Shown here: positions 26,268-34,723 of the stretch, in pieces
How positions within the stretch are numbered: position 1 is the stretch's first letter
Layout: each line of letters opens with the position of its first letter
From: Arthrobacter sp. RIT-PI-e
GTDB taxonomy: Bacteria > Actinomycetota > Actinomycetes > Actinomycetales > Micrococcaceae
Direction: 5' to 3'
Length of the DNA: 64,000 nucleotides
NCBI RefSeq assembly: GCF_001187915.1
Contig: NZ_LGIU01000043.1
Coordinates: 124,001-188,000, forward strand
Program-made: the position numbers and the translations under genes
Notes under the pieces: model-generated
Database searches by the model: none
What the model was told of the DNA's origin: nothing
Seen by the model: only the letters and a program-made list of their open reading frames with translations

Positions 26268-27742
26268 GCCGGGGGCTCCGCGGCACCCGGGCGGCCATCG
26301 TGCTCCTGCTCGTCACCCTGGTCACCCTGCTGGTCGGGCTGCCGGCCGGAGCAGCACCGGCGCAGGCGGCCCCGCCCGCGCCCACCACCGCGGTCCGGAC
26401 CGACGAACCCCCGCTCCCCGATCCCACCGCGCTCACCGACGGCCGGTACTTCGGCCCGGAGCTCGACTGGTCCGCGAGCAGTGCCGGCGCCTACACCGAC
26501 CGCGCAGGGATCACCCCGTCGGTGTTCAGCCGCCCGTTCCCCTACCCGCTCGATGCCGCCGCCGAACGCGACCTCGTCGACCTCGCGCGGCAGCAGTCCC
26601 GGCTCGGAGCCGTCGCAGTACTGACCCTCGAGCCGTCGGGCCCCCTCGAGGAGCTCACGACGGACGACGCCGAGCAGCTGGCGTCCACCCTGGCCCGCGT
26701 GGGCGGGGACTTCCGCACGGCATTCTTCATCCGCTTCGCACCGGAGATGAACGGCACGTGGGTGGACTGGGGGCAGCAGCCCGACACCTACGTGGATGCG
26801 TTCGCCACCGTCGCGGACGCCGTGCACGAGCAGGTGCCGACGGCCGCCATGGTGTGGGCGCCGTCGTACGCCGCCGGGTACCCGTTCACCGAGGCGTACG
26901 GTGCGGTGGAAGGGCTGGACGCGGGCAGCGTCACCGCACTGGACACGAACGGCAACGGCCTGATCGACGCGGGCGACGACCCGTACGCCCCGTACTACCC
27001 GGGCGACGACGCCGTGGACTGGGTGGGCCTGTCCATGTACCACTTCGGGAGCTACGTACAGGGCGCCACCACCAGCGCCGACGGCACGCGCGAGTACTCC
27101 GGGGCCATCACCACCTCGGTGCTGCCGGAGCCGGACAAGTTCACCGACCAGCTTGCCGGCACCTACGGCATGGCCCCGGGGGCGCCGCGCATCGACTTCG
27201 CGAAGGAGTACGGAGCGGACCGGGGCAACCGGATGATCGTCCAGACGGCCGCGCTCTTCGACCCGGAGGACCAGGAGAGCGCTCCCGAGGCGGAGATCAA
27301 GGAGGCCTGGCTGGACCAGCTGTTCGATCCCGCGCTCGCCGAGGAGTACCCCGAGATCGGGATGGTGGTCTGGCTGGAGGCCGCCCGCCCCGAGCCGGAG
27401 GCCGGCGGGAACACCGTGGACTGGGGCCTCCTGACGGACGCGGCGGCGACGGCGGCACTCCGGGACACGGTGCACGACTTCACCGGCCTGCAGCTCGGCC
27501 CCGTCACCGAGGGGATCACGCAGGAGGACGCGAACAGCTCCACGGCCCAGGGGGGGGAGACGAGCGGTGGCACGAACGAGGCCATGAACTGGCTCGTGGC
27601 CTCGGGGTCGGCGTGGCAGGTCCCCTACCCCGGGCCGCCCGGGCGCGCCGCTTCCTGCCGCAGTGGCGCTCCCCCGCCGAGAACAACCCCCGTGACATGC
27701 GCCTGGACCTGCTGCGCGGCTGGATCATCACCGCCGTGGTGA
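26264..27742 (+). CDS. Secreted GH26-like glycoside hydrolase (possible 5' part of a GH-OpgC fusion)
   Basis: 492 residues. The signal peptide (AAIVLLLVTLVTLLVGLPAG) is followed by a TIM barrel with FFIRFAPEMNGTWVDWG; Glu161 in PEMNG matches the GH26 acid/base. Glu315 in DFAKEYGAD is the best candidate nucleophile. VDWVGLSMYHFG is another barrel strand seen in mannanase-like proteins. After about residue 440 the sequence becomes linker-like, and the last residues (from about 27640) look like a wrong-frame tail that runs over the OpgC gene. The ATG overlaps the synthase stop (ATGA). It may trim the polymer during export, like the BcsZ cellulase in position, though from another family. Confidence 0.75.
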   Translation: MSRGLRGTRAAIVLLLVTLVTLLVGLPAGAAPAQAAPPAPTTAVRTDEPPLPDPTALTDGRYFGPELDWSASSAGAYTDRAGITPSVFSRPFPYPLDAAAERDLVDLARQQSRLGAVAVLTLEPSGPLEELTTDDAEQLASTLARVGGDFRTAFFIRFAPEMNGTWVDWGQQPDTYVDAFATVADAVHEQVPTAAMVWAPSYAAGYPFTEAYGAVEGLDAGSVTALDTNGNGLIDAGDDPYAPYYPGDDAVDWVGLSMYHFGSYVQGATTSADGTREYSGAITTSVLPEPDKFTDQLAGTYGMAPGAPRIDFAKEYGADRGNRMIVQTAALFDPEDQESAPEAEIKEAWLDQLFDPALAEEYPEIGMVVWLEAARPEPEAGGNTVDWGLLTDAAATAALRDTVHDFTGLQLGPVTEGITQEDANSSTAQGGETSGGTNEAMNWLVASGSAWQVPYPGPPGRAASCRSGAPPPRTTPVTCAWTCCAAGSSPPW

Positions 27743-28851
27743 TCACGCACATCGAGGTGGCCGGGCCGTGGTCCTTCATCGCCCTGAACCTCGTGGGAGC
27801 CATCACCGGGGCCGAACTGTTCGTGATCCTCTCGGGGGTGGTCATGGGCATGGTGTACCCGATCGCCGTCCGCAAACTGGGGTCGGGAGCAGCGGCGAAG
27901 GGCACCGTCAGACGCGCGGTGCGCCTGTACCTGACGGCTCTCGGCGTCGTGATCACGGTGTACCTGCTCTCCCTGGTGCCGTTCATCGACGCCTCCGTGA
28001 TCACCACGTTCACCGATCGCGGGACGGGGGACACCGGGATCGGCGCAGCGGGCCGCGTGTACGACCTGTACCCCAACGCGGCCAGGCTCTTCGACTACCC
28101 GCCGCCCGGGTACGCGATCCGCGACCTGCTGCTGCTGAACATGGGCCCGTGGACGTTCAACATCATGGGGCTGTTCGTGGTGCTGACCCTCACCGTCCCG
28201 GTGCTCGTGGAACTGCTGCGGAGGAAGCTGTGGTGGCTCCTGCTGGTGGTCAGCTGGGCGCTGTACCTGGTGGACTCCGTGCTCCACGTCCGTGTGATCG
28301 ACGCGCAGTTCCAGGACGTCTTCCCGCTGCTGACCTGGCAGGTGGTCTTCGTGCACGGAGTGGTGATCGGCTTCTACCGCCGCAGGATCATCGACACGCT
28401 CAGCAGTCTCCGGGGCAAGATCCTCATCGGCGTCCTGGCAGGGATCTACGCGCTGGGGCTGGGGCTCCTGTGGCTGGACGCGACCCTCGGGCTGCAGCTG
28501 CCCTTCATCCCCGACGGCGCCTACGAGGACCTGTACGACGCCGGGTACGTGCGCGTGTTCCTGCAACCGGGCCGGCTGATCGACCTCGCGTTCTTCGTCG
28601 TGGCCGCGCACATCATCCTGACCTGCTTCTGGAAACCGGTGGAGCGGATGGTGGGGTGGCTCTACATCCCCCTGGGCCAGGCGAGCCTCTACGTGTTCAT
28701 CGTCCACGTGTTCTTCGTGCTGGCCGTGGGCAACATCCCCGGACTGGACCGCACCAGCTTCTGGCAGGGCCTGCTGGTCCACACCGTGGTGACGCTGCTC
28801 ATCTGGGTCATGGTGCGCAGGAAGTTCCTGTTCTCCGTGATCCCGAGCTGA
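27697..28851 (+). CDS. opgC: OpgC-type membrane acyltransferase
   Basis: 384 residues from the ATG of MRLDLLRGWIITAVVITHIE. The NPRDMRLDLLRG opening, FVILSGVVMGMVYP and about ten membrane helices are diagnostic of OpgC, the succinyl (acyl) transferase that decorates periplasmic glucans in proteobacteria. Homologous sequence extends upstream (RRFLPQWRSPAENNPRD), in a frame that continues the GH26-like protein only if one base is shifted near 27640. There is no Shine-Dalgarno before this ATG. It probably adds acyl groups to the glycan made by the upstream synthase. Either a separate protein or the C-terminal half of a fusion. Confidence 0.82.
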   Translation: MRLDLLRGWIITAVVITHIEVAGPWSFIALNLVGAITGAELFVILSGVVMGMVYPIAVRKLGSGAAAKGTVRRAVRLYLTALGVVITVYLLSLVPFIDASVITTFTDRGTGDTGIGAAGRVYDLYPNAARLFDYPPPGYAIRDLLLLNMGPWTFNIMGLFVVLTLTVPVLVELLRRKLWWLLLVVSWALYLVDSVLHVRVIDAQFQDVFPLLTWQVVFVHGVVIGFYRRRIIDTLSSLRGKILIGVLAGIYALGLGLLWLDATLGLQLPFIPDGAYEDLYDAGYVRVFLQPGRLIDLAFFVVAAHIILTCFWKPVERMVGWLYIPLGQASLYVFIVHVFFVLAVGNIPGLDRTSFWQGLLVHTVVTLLIWVMVRRKFLFSVIPS

Positions 28852-28861
28852 CCGCCGGGAC

Positions 28862-29545
28862 TCATCCGCGCGGACCCCTGTGGCGCAGTACGCGCCGCCA
28901 CAGGGGTACCCGGGGTGTTTCCGGTGGCGCGGGCGCCTCGGCGGTCCGGCGTGCGGCGGCCCGCCGCTCGCGCCAGCGCTCCCCCTCGGGGGCCACCTCC
29001 CGCAGCTTGGTGATCACGGGCGGGCCGCCGAGGAGCTGGCGGCGGGCGTCGATCACCCGGTAGTTGAAATCCTCCAGCACCTCACGGACCTGCTGCTCCG
29101 TGTAGAGGCGGTCCAGGCGGTCGTCGAGCTCGGCGTCCTCGTGCCGCAGCAGGATGGCCCGCGGTCCGAGTCCCGTGATGTTCTCCCGCTGGATCAGGCC
29201 CTTGACCCACCAGTCGGGGTCGTGGCTCTCCCCGAGACCCGGGATCGGCTTGCCCGCCAGTGCCAGGTCGTCGAACTCCCCGGCCGCCACCGCACGGTCC
29301 ACGATCAGACGCGCACGCTTGACCTCGTCCTCCCCCGCGCGCAACGGAGCCAGCTCGCCGGGTGCGCCGTCGTCGTGCTGGCGTCCGAACTCGTCCAGTG
29401 CGTCACCGGCACCCTCGGTGCCGGCGTGTGCCGCGCGGTACTGGGCCGCCCCGCGCAGCCGTTCCCCGTGCTCGGGGGGTCTGCTGATGACGCTGCCCTC
29501 CCCCGTGGGCACCCCCGCTGGCCGCGCTGTCCTCGGACCCAGCAT
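28862..29545 (-). CDS. DUF1992 (DnaJ-homologue C28-like) protein
   Basis: 227 residues from ATG 29545; longer GTG starts exist and the true start is uncertain. The domain shows ARLIVDRAVAAGEFDDLALA, GKPIPGLGESHDPDWWVKGL and LPPAI-like LGPRAILLRHE, all typical of DUF1992. The C-terminal part is Arg-rich. Function unknown; eukaryotic relatives act in trafficking, but bacterial ones are not characterised. Its last codons contain a perfect hairpin that may also terminate the convergent OpgC operon. Confidence 0.75.
   Translation of the reverse strand: MLGPRTARPAGVPTGEGSVISRPPEHGERLRGAAQYRAAHAGTEGAGDALDEFGRQHDDGAPGELAPLRAGEDEVKRARLIVDRAVAAGEFDDLALAGKPIPGLGESHDPDWWVKGLIQRENITGLGPRAILLRHEDAELDDRLDRLYTEQQVREVLEDFNYRVIDARRQLLGGPPVITKLREVAPEGERWRERRAAARRTAEAPAPPETPRVPLWRRVLRHRGPRG
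28874..28907. terminator. Hairpin inside the 3' end of the DUF1992 gene
   Basis: ACCCCTGTGGCG and CGCCACAGGGGT form a perfect 12-bp stem (28874-28885 with 28896-28907). It lies 23 bp after the OpgC stop, so it is well placed to end the synthase-GH26-OpgC transcript while also coding for the last residues of the convergent gene. Confidence 0.6.
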
Positions 29546-29686
29546 TTCGGGGGGCGCAGACCCGCCGCAACCGCATCCCCGGCCGCCGGCCGGCTCTTGC
29601 ACCGGCGGGAGGCCGGACGACGTCGGCGGGGCCCTCGGGAGGGAACCCGCCGTCGGGCCGCGAGCAGGAGCAGGAGCAGGAGCGGG

Positions 29687-31387
29687 TCAGCGGATCCAGG
29701 CGGTGGGGTTCGCGGGGAGCCTGCCGGCCTCGAGGGGAGAGCTGGTCAGCAGGACGCTCCCCACGGGCAGGTCCACGGGCTCGGCGCCGAAGTTGGTGAT
29801 GCTGTGCCAACCACCGGGACGGACGAAGTGCAGCACGTCCCCGGAGGCCCCCTCCACCCAGTCGAAGTCCTCGGCTCCCTGCAGTTCCCTGCGCAGGACC
29901 AGGGCACGCCGGTAGAAGGCGAGGGTCGACCCCGGATCCTGTTCCTGGACCTCGACGGCGTGGTCCCCGAACCAGGCAGGTTGCGGCAGGTGCGCGCCGG
30001 CGAACCCGAACCCGAAGGACTCACCGTCCGTGGTCCAGGGCAGCGGCACACGGCACCCGTCACGGCCCACGTCCACGCCGGGGCTACGGAAGAACGTGGG
30101 ATCCTGCCGCTCGGCGTCGGGGATCCCGGCCACCTCGTGCAGTCCGAGCTCCTCCCCCTGGTAGATGTACCCGGAGCCGGGCAGGGCGAGCATCAACTGC
30201 GTCACGGCCCGTGCCCGGCGCTCACCGAGCTCCCGGTCCAGGACGGACTCGTCGCCCCCGGCCAGCAGCCACTTCCGCCCGTCCCGATCCTGCTCCAGCG
30301 GCAACCCGTAGCGGGTGGCATGCCGGATCACGTCGTGGTTGGAGAACACCCAGGTCGAGGATGCACCGGAGCTCCTCGCTTCGGTGAGGTTCTTCGTGAT
30401 GATGTCCCGGAAGCTCGCCGGGTCCCACGACGCCTGGAGCAGATCGAAGTTGAAGGCCTGCCCGAGGCCCTCCGGGCTCGCGTACCGGCCTCGCCGGTCC
30501 GCGTGCACCCACGCCTCGGCCACCGCCGAGCGCGGCGGTGTGTACTCGTCGAGCACCGCACGCCAGGACGCGAACACCTCGTGGACCTCGTCCCGGTCCC
30601 AGAACGGGTGCAGGCCCTGGTTGTCCTCGTCCTGTGCCCCCAGCTCGGCCCAGGGCTGCAGCGGCTCGGTCATGTCCTTGGTCAGGGCGTGCGCCACGTC
30701 CACCCGGAAACCATCCACCCCGCGGTCGGACCAGAAGCGCAACGTGGTCAGGAAGTCCTCGCGGACCTCCGGGTTGTCCCAGTTCAGGTCCGGCTGCTCC
30801 TTCGCGAACAGGTGCAGGTACCACTGGCCGTCGGGAACCCGCTCCCACGTGGGGCCGCCGAACACCGACTCCCAGTCCGAGGGCGCCGTGGCCCCGTCCG
30901 GGCCGAGCCCGTCCCGGAAGATGTACCGCTCCCGCGCGGGCGAGCCCTTCGGGGCGGCCAGCGCCTCCTGGAACCACACGTGCCGGTCCGAGGTGTGGTT
31001 CGGCACGATGTCCGCGATCAGCTTGATGCCCGCCGCGTGCAGCCCGGCGATCATCTCGTCGAAGTCCTCCAGCGTGCCGAGCTTCGGGTCCACGTCCCGG
31101 TAGTCGTCGACGTCGTACCCGCCGTCGGCGAGCGCGGACGGGTAGAAGGGGCTCAACCACACGGCGTCCACCCCCAGCGACACCAGGTACGGGATCCGGG
31201 AGGTGATGCCCTTCAGGTCCCCGATCCCGTCACCGTTCGAATCGGCGAAGCTGCGGGGGTAGATCTGGTACACGGCGGCCTGACGCCACCAGTCCGGGTC
31301 CTGCATCCGCCGGGCCACGGCGTCGGCGTCCGGCGCGGGAGCGCCCTCGGCGGCGGCATCGGACCCTGGTTCGACGATGGAAGTCAC
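29687..31387 (-). CDS. GH13 alpha-glucosidase / oligo-1,6-glucosidase-like
   Basis: 566 residues from a GTG with AGAGGA upstream. All GH13 regions are present: ADIVPNHTSD (I), GFRVDVAHAL (II, nucleophile Asp), VAEAWVHADR (III, acid Glu) and FSNHDVIR (IV). QIYPRSFADSNGDGIGDLKG carries the calcium-binding-type loop of oligo-1,6-glucosidases and the C-terminus ends in a short beta domain. It probably hydrolyses alpha-glucosidic bonds of maltose, isomaltose or sucrose-type sugars in the cytoplasm (no signal peptide). It is divergent from an SDR gene and has a consensus -35 upstream. Two more GH13 genes lie at 50184 and 51812. Confidence 0.9.
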   Translation of the reverse strand: MTSIVEPGSDAAAEGAPAPDADAVARRMQDPDWWRQAAVYQIYPRSFADSNGDGIGDLKGITSRIPYLVSLGVDAVWLSPFYPSALADGGYDVDDYRDVDPKLGTLEDFDEMIAGLHAAGIKLIADIVPNHTSDRHVWFQEALAAPKGSPARERYIFRDGLGPDGATAPSDWESVFGGPTWERVPDGQWYLHLFAKEQPDLNWDNPEVREDFLTTLRFWSDRGVDGFRVDVAHALTKDMTEPLQPWAELGAQDEDNQGLHPFWDRDEVHEVFASWRAVLDEYTPPRSAVAEAWVHADRRGRYASPEGLGQAFNFDLLQASWDPASFRDIITKNLTEARSSGASSTWVFSNHDVIRHATRYGLPLEQDRDGRKWLLAGGDESVLDRELGERRARAVTQLMLALPGSGYIYQGEELGLHEVAGIPDAERQDPTFFRSPGVDVGRDGCRVPLPWTTDGESFGFGFAGAHLPQPAWFGDHAVEVQEQDPGSTLAFYRRALVLRRELQGAEDFDWVEGASGDVLHFVRPGGWHSITNFGAEPVDLPVGSVLLTSSPLEAGRLPANPTAWIR

Positions 31388-31441
31388 GGGTGAGGTTCCT
31401 CTCTGGTGGGGCTGCTGGAGACGGTGCTATACCCGTTCCTA

Positions 31442-31470
31442 CCTCTACGGGGGAACACGGGGCGTGTCAA
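31442..31470 (-). promoter_or_regulatory. Promoter of the GH13 gene
   Basis: On the minus strand a perfect TTGACA (31470-31465) is followed after 17 nt by TAGAGG (31447-31442), about 55 nt before the GTG start. The -10 is a weak match; the -35 and spacing are ideal. Confidence 0.45.
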
Positions 31471-31518
31471 TGTGGTGGATCCCGGAATTATCGCGGAGCA
31501 CAGGGTCTTGGAACCCGT

Positions 31519-32184
31519 ATGACTACCATCGCGATCATCGGAGCAGGACGCGGCCTCGGCGCCGCGGTAGCACGGCGTTTCGGAGCCGAAGGATTCTCCG
31601 TGGCCCTCGTCTCACGCAACCAGGGCAAGCTCGACGCCCTGGCCGAGGATCTCGGGAAGGACGGCGTGCACGCACGCGGTTTCACCGCGGACGTCCGGAA
31701 CCCGGAGTCCATCGCGGCGGCGCTCGAGGCGGCGACGGAGACCCTCGGCCCCATCGAGGTCCTCCAGTACAGCCCGCTGCCGCAGAAGGACTTCATGCGG
31801 CCCGTCCTCGAGACCACCCCGGCAGATCTCAAGGGCCCGGTGGAGTTCTCCATCTACGGCCCGGTGGCGGCGGTGCACCAGGTGGTGCCCGGGATGCGTT
31901 TCCTCGGGGAGAACCGCGGCACCATCCTCTTCGTCAACGGCGGCTCCGCCGTCAAGCCCGGGCGTTCCGTCACCGGGACCTCCGTGGCCTTCGCCGGCCA
32001 AGCGGCCTACGTGCAGCTCCTCAACGAGGTGCTCGGCGAGGAGGGCATCCAGGTGTCCCAGCTCATCATCGGCGGCCAGATCATCGAGGGGGACCCGGAG
32101 AAGGACCCCGACGTGCTCGCCGGTATCCTCTGGGACCTGCACACCCGCCGCGACACCTTCCGCCACCAGGTCAGCGCGGACTGA
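31519..32184 (+). CDS. SDR-fold protein lacking the catalytic lysine
   Basis: 221 residues starting MTTIAIIGAGRGLGAAVARR with a GxGxGxG-like cofactor loop. VLQYSPLPQKDFM replaces the usual N-N-A-G strand, and in the active-site helix AFAGQAAYVQLLNEVLGEEG there is a Tyr but no Lys four residues later, so the classical YxxxK is broken. LIIGGQIIEGDPEKDPD is found in a subgroup of atypical SDRs annotated as oxidoreductases. It may bind NAD(P) with altered chemistry. The chosen ATG is the first residue of the Rossmann strand. It precedes another SDR gene on the same strand by 49 nt. Confidence 0.75.
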   Translation: MTTIAIIGAGRGLGAAVARRFGAEGFSVALVSRNQGKLDALAEDLGKDGVHARGFTADVRNPESIAAALEAATETLGPIEVLQYSPLPQKDFMRPVLETTPADLKGPVEFSIYGPVAAVHQVVPGMRFLGENRGTILFVNGGSAVKPGRSVTGTSVAFAGQAAYVQLLNEVLGEEGIQVSQLIIGGQIIEGDPEKDPDVLAGILWDLHTRRDTFRHQVSAD

Positions 32185-32233
32185 TCCCGCTCCCCCGACA
32201 TTCTCGACATCCGTAGCACGCAAGGAGAACAGC

Positions 32234-33061
32234 ATGGGCAAGATCTGGTTCATCACGGGAACTTCGCGCGGCTTCGGCCGCGAGTGGGCTGAGGCCGCCC
32301 TGGAGCGCGGCGACTCGGTCGCGGCGACCGCGCGGAGCACCGACAGCCTCACCGCACTGGTGGACACCTACGGGGAGCGGGTCCTGCCCCTTTCGCTCGA
32401 CGTCACCGACCGCGCCGCAGTCTTCGCGGCCGTCCGGCAGGCGCAGGAGCACTTCGGCAGGCTCGACGTGGTCATCAACAACGCCGGCTACGGCCAGTTC
32501 GGGATGGTCGAGGAGCTCAGCGAGAGCGAGCTGCGCGACCAGATCGAGACGAACCTCTTCGGGGCGGTCTGGGTCACCCAGGCCGTGCTGCCGGGGCTGC
32601 GGGAGCAGGGCAGCGGGCACATCATCCAGGTGTCCTCGATCGGCGGGATCAGCGCCTTCCCCACGGTGGGCGCCTACCACGCCTCCAAGTGGGCCCTCGA
32701 GGGGCTCAGCCAGTCGCTGTCGCAGGAGGTGGCCGGTTTCGGCATCAAGGTCACGCTGATCGAACCGGGCGGCTTCTCCACCGACTGGGGCGGCAGCTCC
32801 GCGAAGCACGCCACCGCGATCGACGCGTACGACGCCGTGCGGGAGCAGGCCTCGAACCGGCCCAGCCGCGCGGGCACCCCCGGCGACCCGAGGGCCACCC
32901 GCGGGCCGATCCTGAGGATCGTCGACGCCGAGAACCCGCCGCTGCGCGCCTTCTTCGGGGAGGCACCGCTCGGCATCGCGACAGCGGACTACGAGTCCAG
33001 GCTCGCGTCCTGGAACGAATGGCAGCCGGTGGCGCTGGAGGCCCACGGCAGCCAGGACTGA
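32234..33061 (+). CDS. Classical SDR oxidoreductase
   Basis: 275 residues. TGTSRGFGREWAEAAL holds the TGxxxGxG cofactor motif; VVINNAGYGQFG, the Ser in VSSIGGISAFP and YHASKWALEG (YxxxK) complete the active site. IEPGGFSTDWGGSS resembles the 'SDR5C'-like retinol dehydrogenase/oxidoreductase subgroup that has a variable C-terminal substrate cap. AAGGAG precedes the ATG. The substrate is unknown. A strong hairpin follows directly after the stop. Confidence 0.9.
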   Translation: MGKIWFITGTSRGFGREWAEAALERGDSVAATARSTDSLTALVDTYGERVLPLSLDVTDRAAVFAAVRQAQEHFGRLDVVINNAGYGQFGMVEELSESELRDQIETNLFGAVWVTQAVLPGLREQGSGHIIQVSSIGGISAFPTVGAYHASKWALEGLSQSLSQEVAGFGIKVTLIEPGGFSTDWGGSSAKHATAIDAYDAVREQASNRPSRAGTPGDPRATRGPILRIVDAENPPLRAFFGEAPLGIATADYESRLASWNEWQPVALEAHGSQD

Positions 33062-33067
33062 CCAGCC

Positions 33068-33097
33068 GTGCACGGTGCCCGGCAGGGCACCGTGCAC
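33068..33097. terminator. Strong hairpin after the SDR gene
   Basis: GTGCACGGTGCCC (33068-33080) and GGGCACCGTGCAC (33085-33097) form a perfect 13-bp stem with a GGCA loop, 7 nt after the SDR stop. No U tract. It separates the SDR gene from the dehydrogenase gene at 33158. Confidence 0.65.
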
Positions 33098-33157
33098 ACG
33101 GACGACACCCACGGATCGGGCATGGGCCCGGTACCCGACACCCACGGAGGACACCGC

Positions 33158-34003
33158 ATGAAGATCGCACTGCTCGGCGTAGGACGCATGGGGCACGAGC
33201 TCGGCCTGCACCTGATCGGGGCGGGCCACGAGCTGACCGCCTGGAACCGGACGGCGAGCGCCGTGGAGCGCCTGCGGGACGCCGGCGCTGCGCAGGCGCA
33301 GTCCCCCGAGGAGGCCGTCGCCGACGCCGAGGTGGTCATGACGGTCCTGTTCGGCCCGGACACCGTGCGCGAGGTGGTGCTCTCGGGCCTCGAGCTGCCG
33401 GCGGAGGCGGTGTGGCTGGACGTCACCACCGTGGCACCCGAGGACGCCCGGGAGTTCGCCGACTACGCGACGGCCGCCGGGATCCGCTACGTGCACGGCC
33501 CCGTGATCGGCAGCCTGGCACCGGCACGTGCAGGTCAGCTCGGTGTCCTGCTGGGCGGTGCGCCGGGTGACGTCGACGTCGTCGAACCCCTCGCCGCCCT
33601 GTGGGCGGACGCCGAGCGCCTGCGTCGCGTCGACACCGCGCAGGATGCCGCCACCGGCAAGTTGCTCGCCAACCTGGCCCTCGGGGTCTCGCTCCAGGGA
33701 CTCGTGGAGGCGCTACGGCTGGGGAGGGCCAACGGGCTCGACGCCGGGGCGGTCCTCGATCTTCTGAAGGGCACCGGTCTCGACGTGATCGCCGGCATGA
33801 AGGGCGCGGTGATCACCGAGGGGACTTTCGAGGACACGCAGTTCTCCGCCGACCTGCTCGCCAAGGACGCGCGCCTGATCCTGCGGTCCACCCCGGATCC
33901 GCTGCCCGCGGTCACGGCCCTCCTGCAGTCGCTGACCGAGGCGCAGCGCGCCGGCTCGGGCGACGCCGACATCGCGGTGATCGCGAAGCCGGAACTGACC
34001 TGA
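33158..34003 (+). CDS. NAD(P)-dependent beta-hydroxyacid dehydrogenase-like (HIBADH family)
   Basis: 281 residues. MKIALLGVGRMGHELGLHLI carries the GxGxMG cofactor motif; WLDVTTVAPEDAREFADYA and VHGPVIGSLAPARAGQLGVL align with the substrate-binding loop of 3-hydroxyisobutyrate/6-phosphogluconate dehydrogenase-like proteins; ATGKLLANLALGVSLQGL contains the catalytic-helix Lys (K in the G-K-L position). FSADLLAKDARLIL is a further conserved helix. GGAGG lies 8 nt before the ATG. The C-terminal helical domain suggests the imine reductase or glyoxylate reductase subgroups as alternatives. Confidence 0.87.
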   Translation: MKIALLGVGRMGHELGLHLIGAGHELTAWNRTASAVERLRDAGAAQAQSPEEAVADAEVVMTVLFGPDTVREVVLSGLELPAEAVWLDVTTVAPEDAREFADYATAAGIRYVHGPVIGSLAPARAGQLGVLLGGAPGDVDVVEPLAALWADAERLRRVDTAQDAATGKLLANLALGVSLQGLVEALRLGRANGLDAGAVLDLLKGTGLDVIAGMKGAVITEGTFEDTQFSADLLAKDARLILRSTPDPLPAVTALLQSLTEAQRAGSGDADIAVIAKPELT

Positions 34004-34027
34004 CCCGGACCGGGGCCTCGGCCCGCG

Positions 34028-34723
34028 TCAGCGTCGGCCCCTGCCGGGCACGAGCTGCTCCTCCCGGGCCAGGATCGCGGCCTGCGTCCTCGTGGTGCAC
34101 CCGAGTTTGGCGAGCACCCGGGACACGTGGGTCTTCGTGGTGCCACCCGAGATGTGCAGTTCGGCGGCGATGGTGCGGTTGGAACACCCCTCCGCGATGA
34201 GCCCGAGGACGTCGAGCTCGCGGTCGGTCAGGCCGTACCCGGGACCGTCCGAGGACCCAGGAGTGGAAGCACCCCGGTCATCCCGGTCCGCGTCCAGGGA
34301 CACGAAGGCGTCGAGCACTTTCCGGGTCACCTCCGGCGCCAGGGCCGCGTCGCCGGCGGCCACCCGCCGCCCCGCGCCCCCGAGTGCCGCGGGTTCCACC
34401 GTCTTCAGCAGGACCCCCGCCGCGCCGGCCCGGAGCGCTTCGAACACGTAGTCGTCCACGTCGAACGTGGTGAGGACCAGCACCCGCCCGGCACCGGCGG
34501 AGACGATGCGGCGGGTCGCCTCGATGCCGTCGATCCCCGGCATGCGGAGGTCCATGAGCACCACGTCGGGGCGCAGTGCCGCGGCATTGGTGATCGCCCC
34601 GGCGCCGTCGGACGCCTCCCCGACCACGCGGAGATCGGGGGTGGCTTCCAGGATGAAGCGCAGGCCCGCCCGGATCGCGGCGTGGTCGTCCACGAGGAGC
34701 ACGGTGATGGGATCGCCGGTCAC
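34028..34723 (-). CDS. NarL/LuxR-type response regulator
   Basis: 231 residues from a GTG. The receiver has LLVDDH, phosphoacceptor Asp58 (VLMDLRMPGIDG), T-T-F-D and the Lys of GVLLKTVEP. The C-terminal LuxR helix-turn-helix has LTDRELDVLGLIAEGCSNRT and ISGGTTKTHVSRVLAKLG. It overlaps the stop of the sensor kinase gene by 4 nt (GTGA). It controls unknown targets; the divergent GAP-family membrane protein gene at 36080 is a candidate. Confidence 0.92.
   Translation of the reverse strand: MTGDPITVLLVDDHAAIRAGLRFILEATPDLRVVGEASDGAGAITNAAALRPDVVLMDLRMPGIDGIEATRRIVSAGAGRVLVLTTFDVDDYVFEALRAGAAGVLLKTVEPAALGGAGRRVAAGDAALAPEVTRKVLDAFVSLDADRDDRGASTPGSSDGPGYGLTDRELDVLGLIAEGCSNRTIAAELHISGGTTKTHVSRVLAKLGCTTRTQAAILAREEQLVPGRGRR

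Noticed and set aside
24156-28851. Horizontal acquisition of the synthase-GH26-OpgC operon
   Set aside because: Codon use and GC content look like those of neighbouring genes, and no integrase, tRNA or repeat flanks it.
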